Assembly (NCBI GenBank): GCA_959602045.1
Contig: CAUGRT010000032.1
Coordinates: forward strand, 1-32,011
Origin: an uncultured Clostridia bacterium
Lineage (GTDB): Bacteria; Bacillota; Clostridia; UBA1381
Reading direction: 5' to 3'
Length of the DNA: 32,011 nucleotides
Part shown: piece by piece, positions 1-6,637 of the stretch
How the letters are laid out: every line of letters begins with the position of its first letter
How positions within the stretch are numbered: position 1 is the first letter of the stretch
Program-made: the position numbers and the translations under genes
The notes under the pieces: generated by a model
What the model was told of the DNA's origin: nothing
What the model saw: the letters and a program-made list of their open reading frames with translations, nothing else
The model's database searches: none

Positions 1-67
1 ATACAAAAATAGATACGCAGTAAAATTAATGTGCAAAGTCTTAAAAATCAGCGAACCCGGATATTAT

Positions 68-136
68 TGGAAATGTCAATAAAAGTGCAGTCGAAATTTG
101 GGGTAAATTTGGACTGCACTATTATTGACATTTCCA
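68..136. repeat. Long near-perfect inverted repeat (hairpin) in non-coding DNA
   Basis: Arms 68-92 and 112-136 are reverse complements over 25 positions with one A/A mismatch (83 opposite 121). Inside them, 94-99 pairs with 105-110 (AAATTT on both sides), leaving a GGGGT loop. The whole element would fold into a rod of about 30 base pairs. No gene is visible in 1-220. The arms lack a following U-tract, so this is not itself a terminator; a separate terminator starts 27 bases further on. It could be a small mobile-element remnant (MITE-like), a structured RNA, or the 3' end of a transcript from outside the window. Confidence 0.75.
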
Positions 137-162
137 CACGCCTGCTTTTTCGCACTCTCCAT

Positions 163-189
163 AAAACGCCCCGGTCGGGTGCGTTTTTT
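163..189. terminator. Rho-independent terminator, possibly bidirectional
   Basis: AAAACGC (163-169) pairs with GCGTTTT (181-187), and CCC (170-172) pairs with GGG (177-179) across a one-base bulge, with loop GGTC. On the plus strand the stem runs into TTTTTT. On the minus strand the tail is TTTTAT. It lies 31 bases past the stop codon of the leftward esterase gene (221-961), so it probably ends that transcript, and perhaps also one entering from the left edge. Confidence 0.7.
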
Positions 190-220
190 GTGTTCTGCAC
201 TCTTTTTAGCAGCCCCTTTT

Positions 221-961
221 TTAGAATCCCGAATTTAAAATTGCTTCAGCCATTCTTTTGTGTCCTGCTTGATTGGGATGCAGTCTGTCCGTGTGGGAAT
301 TTGTAAAATATAATTCTGCGCTTTCATCGTATAATGGGAAAAGACCACTTATGCAATTCAGGTCAATTAACTCTGTAGACCATATTTGTGAAGCCTCTCT
401 CACTGCTTCTAAATATTCATTAAAAAATATACCGATGCTGTTGGAGTAAGCTTCGCTATATGCAATATTTTGCGGCCCGAATTCAGCATATGCTCTGTGT
501 ATGGGGGTAAACAGTATTATACGTTTGTCAGGATAAGTATGTTTTAAATAGGATAAAACATAGTTTATGCTTCCTTTAAAAGTGTTTGTATCAAAATTAA
601 ACTGACGGACTTTACGTTTTTCAAAACGATTGTTCTCATCATTTTCGGATTTTTGTATTACAACCTCCGCTTCAGAGTATGTATACCATTCACCGACAGG
701 TATGTTTTTGAAAAAGTCATTTGTTCCGGCTAACAGGCAGATTGCATCAATGTTTTTACCGAGTTCAAGATTCATTTTCTGAGTCTGAGCATATAAATTA
801 AAAAATGTTGCGCCGTTCACACCATAACCGTGAGCATGAAAACCCAACTCTTTTTCTAATATATCAAAGTATCGCTCCCCGGGATGCACTCCAATACCAT
901 CTGTAATAGAATCCCCTAAAAAACACACCGTTTTATCTTTCCAATTATTATATTCTTTCAT
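221..961 (-). CDS. SGNH/GDSL-family hydrolase (probable carbohydrate esterase), cytoplasmic
   Basis: This 246-residue protein carries all the SGNH hydrolase blocks: GDSITDG near the N-terminus (Ser18 nucleophile), a block II glycine in GVNGA, LLAGTND (Asn81), and DRLHPN near the C-terminus (Asp225 and His228). Family members are serine esterases that remove acetyl or other acyl groups, often from sugars. There is no signal peptide or membrane segment, so it should act in the cytoplasm on imported oligosaccharides. An AGAAAGGA-like ribosome binding site precedes the ATG. The gene is divergent from the two-component system. Its predicted promoter carries the same upstream boxes as the regulator and transporter promoters, so it appears to belong to the same regulon. 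The family is certain; the exact substrate is not. Confidence 0.9.
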   Translation of the reverse strand: MKEYNNWKDKTVCFLGDSITDGIGVHPGERYFDILEKELGFHAHGYGVNGATFFNLYAQTQKMNLELGKNIDAICLLAGTNDFFKNIPVGEWYTYSEAEVVIQKSENDENNRFEKRKVRQFNFDTNTFKGSINYVLSYLKHTYPDKRIILFTPIHRAYAEFGPQNIAYSEAYSNSIGIFFNEYLEAVREASQIWSTELIDLNCISGLFPLYDESAELYFTNSHTDRLHPNQAGHKRMAEAILNSGF

Positions 962-1032
962 TGTTTTCTTATTCCTTTCTCGTAGTACGTCAGTGTAATT
1001 TGTAATAGCTTTACCTTATTTATTGGAATTTT

Positions 1033-1061
1033 ATTCTATCATAAAAGACACGACAGAGCAA
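1033..1061 (-). promoter_or_regulatory. Predicted promoter of the divergent SGNH esterase gene
   Basis: Read on the minus strand, TTGCTC (1061-1056) and TAGAAT (1038-1033) are separated by 17 bp. The -35 is poor (3 of 6 consensus bases) and the -10 is good (5 of 6). A weak -35 is typical of an activator-dependent promoter. It is supported by its match in layout to the promoters at 1203 and 4591, including the GTAAA...GTATTG box that overlaps the -35. Confidence 0.55.
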
Positions 1062-1075
1062 TACCATTTCTTTAC
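1059..1075 (-). promoter_or_regulatory. Putative YesN operator, proximal box (esterase promoter)
   Basis: The minus strand from 1075 to 1059 reads GTAAAGAAATGGTATTG. It fits GTAAA-N2-A-N3-GTATTG, shared with boxes at 1189-1205 and 4577-4593. The first G lies 14 bp before the first base of the -35 in all three. A weaker distal copy, GCACATTATTTACAA, begins at 1106 (minus strand 1106-1092), exactly 31 bp upstream. That YesN binds here is inferred from linkage and from the boxes being shared. Confidence 0.55.
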
Positions 1076-1157
1076 CTGTTGAATCCGGCATTTGTAAATA
1101 ATGTGCTCTTATGCAGAATTAAAATTGCGGAATATATTTGCTGTTAAGAGAAATGGT

Positions 1158-1172
1158 GTAAAGGATTGGTGC
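1158..1172 (+). promoter_or_regulatory. Putative YesN operator, distal box (two-component promoter)
   Basis: GTAAAGGATTGGTGC lies exactly 31 bp upstream of the proximal box at 1189, about three helical turns, so both would face the same side of the DNA. Over 1146-1176 it matches the transporter region 4565-4595 at 24 of 31 positions, including an identical GTAAAGGATT. Confidence 0.5.
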
Positions 1173-1188
1173 TGTTTTTTTGTATCAG

Positions 1189-1205
1189 GTAAACAAAATG
1201 TATTG
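1189..1205 (+). promoter_or_regulatory. Putative YesN operator, proximal box (two-component promoter)
   Basis: GTAAACAAAATGTATTG fits GTAAA-N2-A-N3-GTATTG, and its last three bases are the start of the -35 box. This suggests the response regulator activates its own gene. Confidence 0.55.
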
Positions 1206-1231
1206 AAAAGTAGGGGAAAGTAGTGTATAAT
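1203..1231 (+). promoter_or_regulatory. Predicted sigma-A promoter of the yesN/yesM-like operon
   Basis: TTGAAA (1203-1208) and a perfect TATAAT (1226-1231) are separated by 17 bp. Transcription would start near 1238, giving a leader of about 98 bases before the ATG at 1336. The -35 overlaps the proximal GTAAA...GTATTG box. Confidence 0.7.
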
Positions 1232-1335
1232 ATAAAATATATTTTTGTGAAACTTTTTGCTTTTTTTTATATAATAATTTATTTTAGAAGATATTTTTAT
1301 ACTCATTTATGAAATATACTGAAAGGTGACAGAAT

Positions 1336-2661
1336 ATGTATAAATTAGTCCTGATTGATGATGAATTGCATGAAATAAAACAAATCGAAAGGCTTATACA
1401 CAGAATTACAGAAGAATTTGATGTGATAAGTTTTACCAATTCTTTTGTTGCTTTAAATTATATAAAGAGTAATAAAACGGATGTTATTGTGACCGATATA
1501 CGCATGCCAAATATGGATGGGATTTCGCTTATAAAAGAAATCAGCCGAATCAATGCCGATATAAAAATAATTATATTGAGTGGTTATGCGGAATTTGATT
1601 ATGCAAAAGAGGCAATGAGCTGCGGAGTGAAATACTATTTGGAAAAACCGATTAGTAAAGGTCAGCTGGCAAGGGCATTTGAGGAAATATTGGATGAGCT
1701 TCAGAAAAATAAATATCTGATGACGGCATCCTATAGCGAGAAATATATCGAATTCCTTGAGGATATATGTATAGGATGGTTTGACAGCACTGAGGACATG
1801 AAAGCGGCTTTTGAAAATCAGAGTTTTCCTTTTAGTATTGAAGAAGCATTTGGGTATGTTATCAGCATAGAAGTAAAAGGGAAGGAATATAGCGATAAGT
1901 ATGAAAAGGGAATCATGAATGTTCTTACAGATGTTTTAAATGGATATGTTTATGGTTTTTATAATAAGGATAGAGGTTATACATACTTTGTATTTAAGGG
2001 AGAAGTTGTTGACACGGAGTTTATAGAAAAAACATTCAGCAATATGCTGGGGGTTGATGTATCGGTTACAATGCTTGAAAAATTCTCATCCTTGGAGGAT
2101 ATAGACGGGCAAAAAATTTATTCGGCAGACAGCAGATTGGAAATGCTGATTTCAAAAATAATAGCAAACGATAATATATCGGACAAAAAAATCATCAGAA
2201 GAATTGTGAATGAATTCAAAAAAAAGAGTGTAGACAGAAATCATAAAAACAGAGAAACCTTTTATGGCATTTTTAATGATCAGCAGCAAAGATTGATCAA
2301 GGATATATGCGAGGAAATGGAACTCCAATTTACAACAAGCAATCAAATGCCTGTTGATATTGCAAAAAAATATATAGAAGAAAATTATAACCGGGAGATT
2401 ACATGGGAAAAAGTAGCGAAGATCGTAAATATGAATCCCTCCTATTTCAGCCGATATTTCAGAAAGAAAACAGGGATGGGATTCCATGAATATCTGGTAA
2501 AATATCGCATTGAAAAGGTAAAAGAAATTATTCTTTCAAACAAAACTATGGAGCAAATCGCAATTGAAACGGGGTTCTTTGATGTCAGAACTATGCGCAG
2601 AAATTTCAGGGCTTTAGAAGGAATGACCATGTCCGAGTATAAAAAGAAATATAAATTATAG
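1336..2661 (+). CDS. YesN-like response regulator with AraC-type DNA-binding domain
   Basis: The N-terminal receiver domain (about residues 1-120) has the acidic pair Asp8-Asp9, phospho-acceptor Asp54 in IVTDIRMPNMDG, and Lys104 in LEKP. A poorly conserved middle follows (about 120-335). Two AraC-type helix-turn-helix motifs (about 340-441) close the protein, the first in the segment around VAKIVNMNPSYFSRYF. The second (GFFDVRTMRRNF) departs from the usual GFsdpsYFsrvF pattern. At 441 residues it is somewhat shorter than many YesN proteins. It should be phosphorylated by the kinase encoded 17 bp downstream and activate sugar-use genes. GTAAA...GTATTG boxes sit at its own promoter and at the esterase and transporter promoters. 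An AAAGGTGA ribosome binding site precedes the start. Confidence 0.93.
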   Translation: MYKLVLIDDELHEIKQIERLIHRITEEFDVISFTNSFVALNYIKSNKTDVIVTDIRMPNMDGISLIKEISRINADIKIIILSGYAEFDYAKEAMSCGVKYYLEKPISKGQLARAFEEILDELQKNKYLMTASYSEKYIEFLEDICIGWFDSTEDMKAAFENQSFPFSIEEAFGYVISIEVKGKEYSDKYEKGIMNVLTDVLNGYVYGFYNKDRGYTYFVFKGEVVDTEFIEKTFSNMLGVDVSVTMLEKFSSLEDIDGQKIYSADSRLEMLISKIIANDNISDKKIIRRIVNEFKKKSVDRNHKNRETFYGIFNDQQQRLIKDICEEMELQFTTSNQMPVDIAKKYIEENYNREITWEKVAKIVNMNPSYFSRYFRKKTGMGFHEYLVKYRIEKVKEIILSNKTMEQIAIETGFFDVRTMRRNFRALEGMTMSEYKKKYKL

Positions 2662-2678
2662 AAAGGGGCACTGAAAGG

Positions 2679-4385
2679 ATGAAATCGGCTTTTATAAAAA
2701 AGCTTCGTTATAAAAAGAACATATTGATTACGGCAATGTTTTTTTGCCTTTTTGCGTGGGTGATCAGTGGGGTATACAATTACAGTGCGCGGAGTATGAT
2801 TCATTCTGAAATACTGAATATGGTAAAAAATGATTCCGATAACATGAGTCTTTACATAAATGGCGTCCTTGATGAAACGGATAGAATTTCGAGTTTTCTT
2901 CTTACAAACAGTGTTGTTAAAAATTATATTGCAAACGGAGAAACATCAAGCGCCGTAGGGGATATTGGTAAAAATCTTAATTTCAGCATATCTTCATACC
3001 GATATGTTTATAATTATATCCATTCAATGTATCTGTATTCTGAGGCGAACAAAAATTTTTTCTACGATGGGAATTACAATACTCCTCTCTCTGCAAATGA
3101 CGGATGGAAAGATCAATATGATCTCAGCACCGGCGATACGATTGGGGTTAGGGCAGTGAACAATAACTATCCGATTCTCTTAACTTTCATACGCCGAACC
3201 AATTTAGGCGGAATTATTATCAATATTGATGTGCGAAAGTTAGCGGATATTATAGGTGACGGTTATAACGAAGCGCAAAAAAAATATATTATAGATGAAA
3301 ACGGAAAGATCGTTTATAAATATAAGATAAAGAGCCTTGATGAAGATATTTCCGATTATGTAAATTTTAGGAAAGATGAAAAGCACTATACTTATAAAAA
3401 GGACGGATATATCTATGCAGTCGCAATAAGAGATATTCCGGGTTGTGAATATCGGTGCGTCGTTGAAAACCGGATAGACGATTCGTGTATGGACAAGATT
3501 TATCTGTATACCATTGGAATTATATTGCTGCTGACAGCGATGGGAATCATGGGATCTGTTCTTATCAACAGAATAGCCTTCAATCCGTTAAATAAGCTCG
3601 TAAAATTAGTGGATTCATCCAATGATGGCAGAAAAAACGTAACCTTTGAAAATGATGAGGCAAAATATGTTGCAAGTAAATTTATGTATGAGCTTTCAGT
3701 CAATGAAGAGTTAAGGCATGAGTTGATAAGACAGATGGAAATCTCAGATAAATTGAAGCGATATGCGCTTGGAATACAAATAAATCCTCATTTTATAAGC
3801 AGTACACTGAATCTTATTCATATGAATATGGCTGAAAAATTCGGGGATAACTACGATGAAGAGGAAATACTGAAAAAAACATCCCGTTGCATATCCTACA
3901 TTTTGAAAAACAGTGACGATCTTGTAAAACTACAGGATGAGCTTTTGTACAGCCGGATGTTTGTAGATATATTGAGGATAAAATGTGACAATGAGGTTGA
4001 TATTAGTATAGAGGTTGCCGAGGATGTATCAAGAGATGCAAAAATAATAAAGCTTTGTATTAATACCTTAATAGAAAATGCATTTTATCATGGTATTTCG
4101 GCAAAGCCTGAGATCAGCGGCAGAATTATGTGCAGAATATACAGAGATGGAGAGGATTTGGTGTGCGCTGTGAGCGATGACGGAGTGGGAATGGCACCGG
4201 AAGAAATTGCGAAAATCGAAGATGTGATGCAGAGTGATGATATTATGCGTAATGCCAATATAGGACTTGTAAATATTGAAAGCAGAATCAAAATGCTTTT
4301 TGGCGAGGAATACGGAATAACGATAAAAAGCAATGTGGGAACAGGAACGGAAATCATAGTACATATGCCTTATCAAATAACATAA
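2679..4385 (+). CDS. YesM-like sensor histidine kinase
   Basis: The 568 residues show a transmembrane helix (about 14-33), an extracytoplasmic sensor region (about 35-272), a second membrane helix (about 273-296), a HAMP-like stretch, and a HisKA_7TM/LytS-type kinase core. The phospho-acceptor is His371 in QINPHF. The ATPase domain has an N box around INTLIENAFYHG (Asn467), a G1 box DDGVGM (501-505) and a G2 GTGTE near 555. The usual HFLYNTL motif here reads HFISSTL, an unusual variant. The protein probably senses an oligosaccharide outside the cell, directly or through a binding protein, and phosphorylates the adjacent response regulator. The gene follows the regulator by 17 bp with its own GAAAGG-type site, so the two are co-transcribed. 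Confidence 0.93.
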   Translation: MKSAFIKKLRYKKNILITAMFFCLFAWVISGVYNYSARSMIHSEILNMVKNDSDNMSLYINGVLDETDRISSFLLTNSVVKNYIANGETSSAVGDIGKNLNFSISSYRYVYNYIHSMYLYSEANKNFFYDGNYNTPLSANDGWKDQYDLSTGDTIGVRAVNNNYPILLTFIRRTNLGGIIINIDVRKLADIIGDGYNEAQKKYIIDENGKIVYKYKIKSLDEDISDYVNFRKDEKHYTYKKDGYIYAVAIRDIPGCEYRCVVENRIDDSCMDKIYLYTIGIILLLTAMGIMGSVLINRIAFNPLNKLVKLVDSSNDGRKNVTFENDEAKYVASKFMYELSVNEELRHELIRQMEISDKLKRYALGIQINPHFISSTLNLIHMNMAEKFGDNYDEEEILKKTSRCISYILKNSDDLVKLQDELLYSRMFVDILRIKCDNEVDISIEVAEDVSRDAKIIKLCINTLIENAFYHGISAKPEISGRIMCRIYRDGEDLVCAVSDDGVGMAPEEIAKIEDVMQSDDIMRNANIGLVNIESRIKMLFGEEYGITIKSNVGTGTEIIVHMPYQIT

Positions 4386-4433
4386 AAAAGCACAGAATAG
4401 AAGTTGTTGCAGAGTTATAGCATTAAAAAAGAT

Positions 4434-4475
4434 AAAATAAAAGAAATCCGAAAATGCGGATTTCTTTTATTTTTT
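4434..4475. terminator. Strong rho-independent terminator after the kinase gene
   Basis: Positions 4434-4450 and 4457-4473 form a perfect 17-bp stem with a 6-base loop (AAAATG), followed on the plus strand by more T residues. It lies 49 bases after the kinase stop codon and separates the two-component operon from the transporter operon. The A-rich left flank could also let it work on the minus strand. Confidence 0.9.
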
Positions 4476-4545
4476 GCATTTAAAACGTTCTGTGTTTTTT
4501 TATATTTCGTTTTTATTGGTCAAATCGTTTGACATTGTTGAAAAG

Positions 4546-4560
4546 GTAAATTATTGACAC
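4546..4560 (+). promoter_or_regulatory. Putative YesN operator, distal box (transporter promoter)
   Basis: GTAAATTATTGACAC starts exactly 31 bp before the proximal box at 4577, the same spacing seen at the other two promoters. It matches the minus-strand distal box at 1106-1092 at 11 of 15 positions. Nearby, 4519-4533 is a perfect 6-3-6 inverted repeat (GTCAAA, TCG, TTTGAC) that could be a further site. Confidence 0.45.
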
Positions 4561-4576
4561 CCGAAAAAGAAAAGAA

Positions 4577-4593
4577 GTAAAGGATTCGTATTG
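4577..4593 (+). promoter_or_regulatory. Putative YesN operator, proximal box (transporter promoter)
   Basis: GTAAAGGATTCGTATTG fits the shared GTAAA-N2-A-N3-GTATTG pattern, and its final TTG begins the -35. A site overlapping the -35 is a classical activating position for AraC-family regulators. Confidence 0.6.
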
Positions 4594-4619
4594 TTAAAAT
4601 ATATAAAAACCTCTATAAT
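4591..4619 (+). promoter_or_regulatory. Predicted promoter of the transporter/exoprotein operon
   Basis: TTGTTA (4591-4596) and a perfect TATAAT (4614-4619) are 17 bp apart, with transcription starting near 4626. The -10 sits in a perfect 16-bp palindrome (4613-4628, CTATAATA and its reverse complement). No other convincing promoter was found before 31890, so this may drive the whole downstream gene run. Confidence 0.7.
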
Positions 4620-4695
4620 ATATTATAGATAAAGCATAAAACTGTACAATTTCATAGCAGTATTACATGCTTTAACCAATAAATTTTTTATGAGC

Positions 4696-4700
4696 GGAGG
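4696..4700 (+). promoter_or_regulatory. Ribosome binding site that supports a TTG start
   Basis: GGAGG ends 8 bases before the TTG at 4709. The first in-frame ATG is 20 codons downstream with no good binding site, and the ATG at 4690 is out of frame, so TTG is the best start for the first permease. Confidence 0.75.
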
Positions 4701-4708
4701 TTGTTTCA

Positions 4709-5662
4709 TTGAAGACACGGGAAAGTACTTTACAAAAGCACAGATTAAAACAGAAGAAAAAGGGAACGATGCGTGATAACCTTGAGTTTTTGGCGATTGC
4801 GTCACCCGGAATACTATTGCTTTTTTTATTTAACTATTTGCCGATGTTTGGCGTTATAATAGCATTTAAAAATTTTAATCCTAATTTGGGGATATTAAAA
4901 AGCAAATGGAACGGACTGGAGAATTTTAAGTTTTTCTTCACCTCACCGGATGCTTTCAGAATCATCAGAAATACGGTTTTGTATGCATTGGACTTTATGT
5001 TTGTGGTGCTGATATTTGCGGTTATTCTTGCACTTATGTTTTATGCATTAAAAAGCAGAGCGGCAATTAAAACATATAATACAATTGTGATTTTGCCGAA
5101 TTTCCTTTCAATGGTTCTTATAGCATATATTGTGTATGCATTTTTAAACCCCGTATCGGGAATACTTAATAAATTTCTTGCTTTTTGTGGAAAGACAGAG
5201 ATGACAGATTGGTACTCAAAGCCGGAGGCATGGCCGATCATATTAACAATAGTAAAGGTATGGCAAAGCATAGGAATGCAGTCCATTATATATTATGCAT
5301 CGTTAATGAGTATAGACGAATCGCTGTTTGAAGCGGCAGAAATAGACGGCGCGTCAAAGATGCAACAAATATGGTACATATCGCTGCCGCATCTTGTGCC
5401 GGTGATGACGATTCAGACGATTCTTGCATTCGGCGGAATATTCTCAGGAGATTTCGGACTGTTCTATCAGACTACGATGAATGTAGGAACCTTGTATCCT
5501 ACAACGGATATAATCAATACCTATGTGTTCAGAGGCTTGAAAAACGGAAACATGTCGGTTTCGGGAGCGATCGGACTGGTGCAATCGGTTCTCGGGCTGA
5601 TTATGGTAGTTGCGGTGAATAAAATTGTTCAGAAAATAAGTCCTGAAAACTCACTATTTTAG
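4709..5662 (+). CDS. LplB-family sugar ABC transporter permease
   Basis: The 317 residues include about six membrane helices, the first in the segment SPGILLLFLFNYLPMFGVII (about 32-51). The binding-protein-dependent permease loop EAAEIDGASKMQQIWYISLP lies at about 208-227 and contacts the ATPase. The LPMFG near the first helix and the long Lys-rich N-terminus are typical of the LplB group of CUT1 importers, which take up oligosaccharides. The start codon is TTG, chosen for its GGAGG site. It is the first gene of the long operon. The second permease follows 11 bp later and a binding protein follows that. No ATPase gene is present, as is common where one shared MsmX/MsmK-type ATPase serves several importers. 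Confidence 0.93.
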   Translation: MKTRESTLQKHRLKQKKKGTMRDNLEFLAIASPGILLLFLFNYLPMFGVIIAFKNFNPNLGILKSKWNGLENFKFFFTSPDAFRIIRNTVLYALDFMFVVLIFAVILALMFYALKSRAAIKTYNTIVILPNFLSMVLIAYIVYAFLNPVSGILNKFLAFCGKTEMTDWYSKPEAWPIILTIVKVWQSIGMQSIIYYASLMSIDESLFEAAEIDGASKMQQIWYISLPHLVPVMTIQTILAFGGIFSGDFGLFYQTTMNVGTLYPTTDIINTYVFRGLKNGNMSVSGAIGLVQSVLGLIMVVAVNKIVQKISPENSLF

Positions 5663-5673
5663 GAGGTGTCGAA

Positions 5674-6555
5674 ATGAAAAAAAAGAAGATAAAAATTTCG
5701 GGTATTGTGCTTAATCTGGTGTTTATAGCATTATGTCTTACATACATTCTGCCTTTTATACTATTGGTGTCAATATCGCTTACGGACGAGGCTGCAATTG
5801 CACAGTATGGATACAATCTTTTTCCGCCAAAGATAAGCTTTGAGGCATATAAACAAGTCTTTTTGTCGCCGGGGCAGCTGATTGATTCGTATGAAACAAC
5901 AATAACGTTTTCATTGATACATACATTGCTACTGGTGGTTGTTACCACAATGACGGCATACCCGCTTTCGAGAAATAACTTCAGATATAAGAAACAATTG
6001 ATATGGTATATCTTTATCACAATGCTTTTTGGAGGGGGACTTGTTCCTTCATATCTTGTGAACACAAAGCTGCTGCACCTTGGAAATACTATTTGGATTT
6101 ATATTTTTCCGGGAGTGGTGTCAGCTTGGAATGTAATCATCGTGAGAACCTTTTTTCAGGGGATACCTGATAGCTTGGCAGAAGCAGCGAAGATAGACGG
6201 TGCAAGTGAATTTCAGATTTTTATAAGAATTATGCTTCCGCTGTCGAAGCCTGTTATGGCAACGATTGGGTTTATGTCGCTTATTGCAAAATGGAATGAT
6301 TGGAATACGGCGTTGATCTATATAAAAGATACAAAACTTTATTCGCTTCAATACATGCTTCAGCGAATACTTCGTGAGGTTGAATTTATAAAGGGTATGG
6401 CGAGTGAAAACCCGAATTTCAATGCGGCTAAGCTGCCGGCGGAGGGAATGCGTTATGCAACGGCAATTCTTGCAGCCGGGCCGATGATTATTGTGTTCCC
6501 ATTTTTCCAAAAATACTTTACAAAGGGAATGACAATAGGAGCAGTGAAAGGTTGA
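5674..6555 (+). CDS. LplC/YtcP-family sugar ABC transporter permease
   Basis: This 293-residue membrane protein begins with a membrane helix (about 10-33) followed by the extracytoplasmic stretch SISLTDEAAIAQYGYNLFPP, which is characteristic of LplC/YtcP proteins. The conserved permease loop EAAKIDGASEFQIFIRIMLP lies at about 170-189. It pairs with the LplB-like permease upstream to form the channel of a CUT1 importer. The ribosome binding site is near-ideal (AGGAGGTG, 5 bases before the ATG). A stem-loop in the following 82-bp gap may set the ratio of permease to binding protein. Confidence 0.94.
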   Translation: MKKKKIKISGIVLNLVFIALCLTYILPFILLVSISLTDEAAIAQYGYNLFPPKISFEAYKQVFLSPGQLIDSYETTITFSLIHTLLLVVVTTMTAYPLSRNNFRYKKQLIWYIFITMLFGGGLVPSYLVNTKLLHLGNTIWIYIFPGVVSAWNVIIVRTFFQGIPDSLAEAAKIDGASEFQIFIRIMLPLSKPVMATIGFMSLIAKWNDWNTALIYIKDTKLYSLQYMLQRILREVEFIKGMASENPNFNAAKLPAEGMRYATAILAAGPMIIVFPFFQKYFTKGMTIGAVKG

Positions 6556-6564
6556 TGGAAATTC

Positions 6565-6600
6565 AAATAGCTGATAAAGTCAAAAGCTTGGCAGCTGTTT
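6565..6600 (+). other. Intercistronic stem-loop before the binding-protein gene
   Basis: AAATAGCTG (6565-6573) pairs with CAGCTGTTT (6592-6600), nine pairs with one G-U, enclosing an 18-base loop. There is no U-tract, so it should not terminate transcription. Hairpins at this place often stabilise the binding-protein part of importer mRNAs; that role is inferred. Confidence 0.45.
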
Positions 6601-6637
6601 GAATCGAAATAAAAACAAAGCAGAAAGGAACACAATT

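Noticed and set aside
20..34. GTAAAATTAATGTGC near the left edge as another operator copy
   Set aside because: It matches a distal box at only 9 of 15 positions, and no proximal box or promoter lies 31 bp on.
31..306. Plus-strand open frame of 91 codons
   Set aside because: It runs through the long hairpin and the terminator and into the antisense of the esterase gene, and it has no ribosome binding site or protein-like composition.
5601..6065. Minus-strand open frame of 154 codons across the two permease genes
   Set aside because: It is antisense to two clear permease genes, with no plausible ribosome binding site or recognisable domain.
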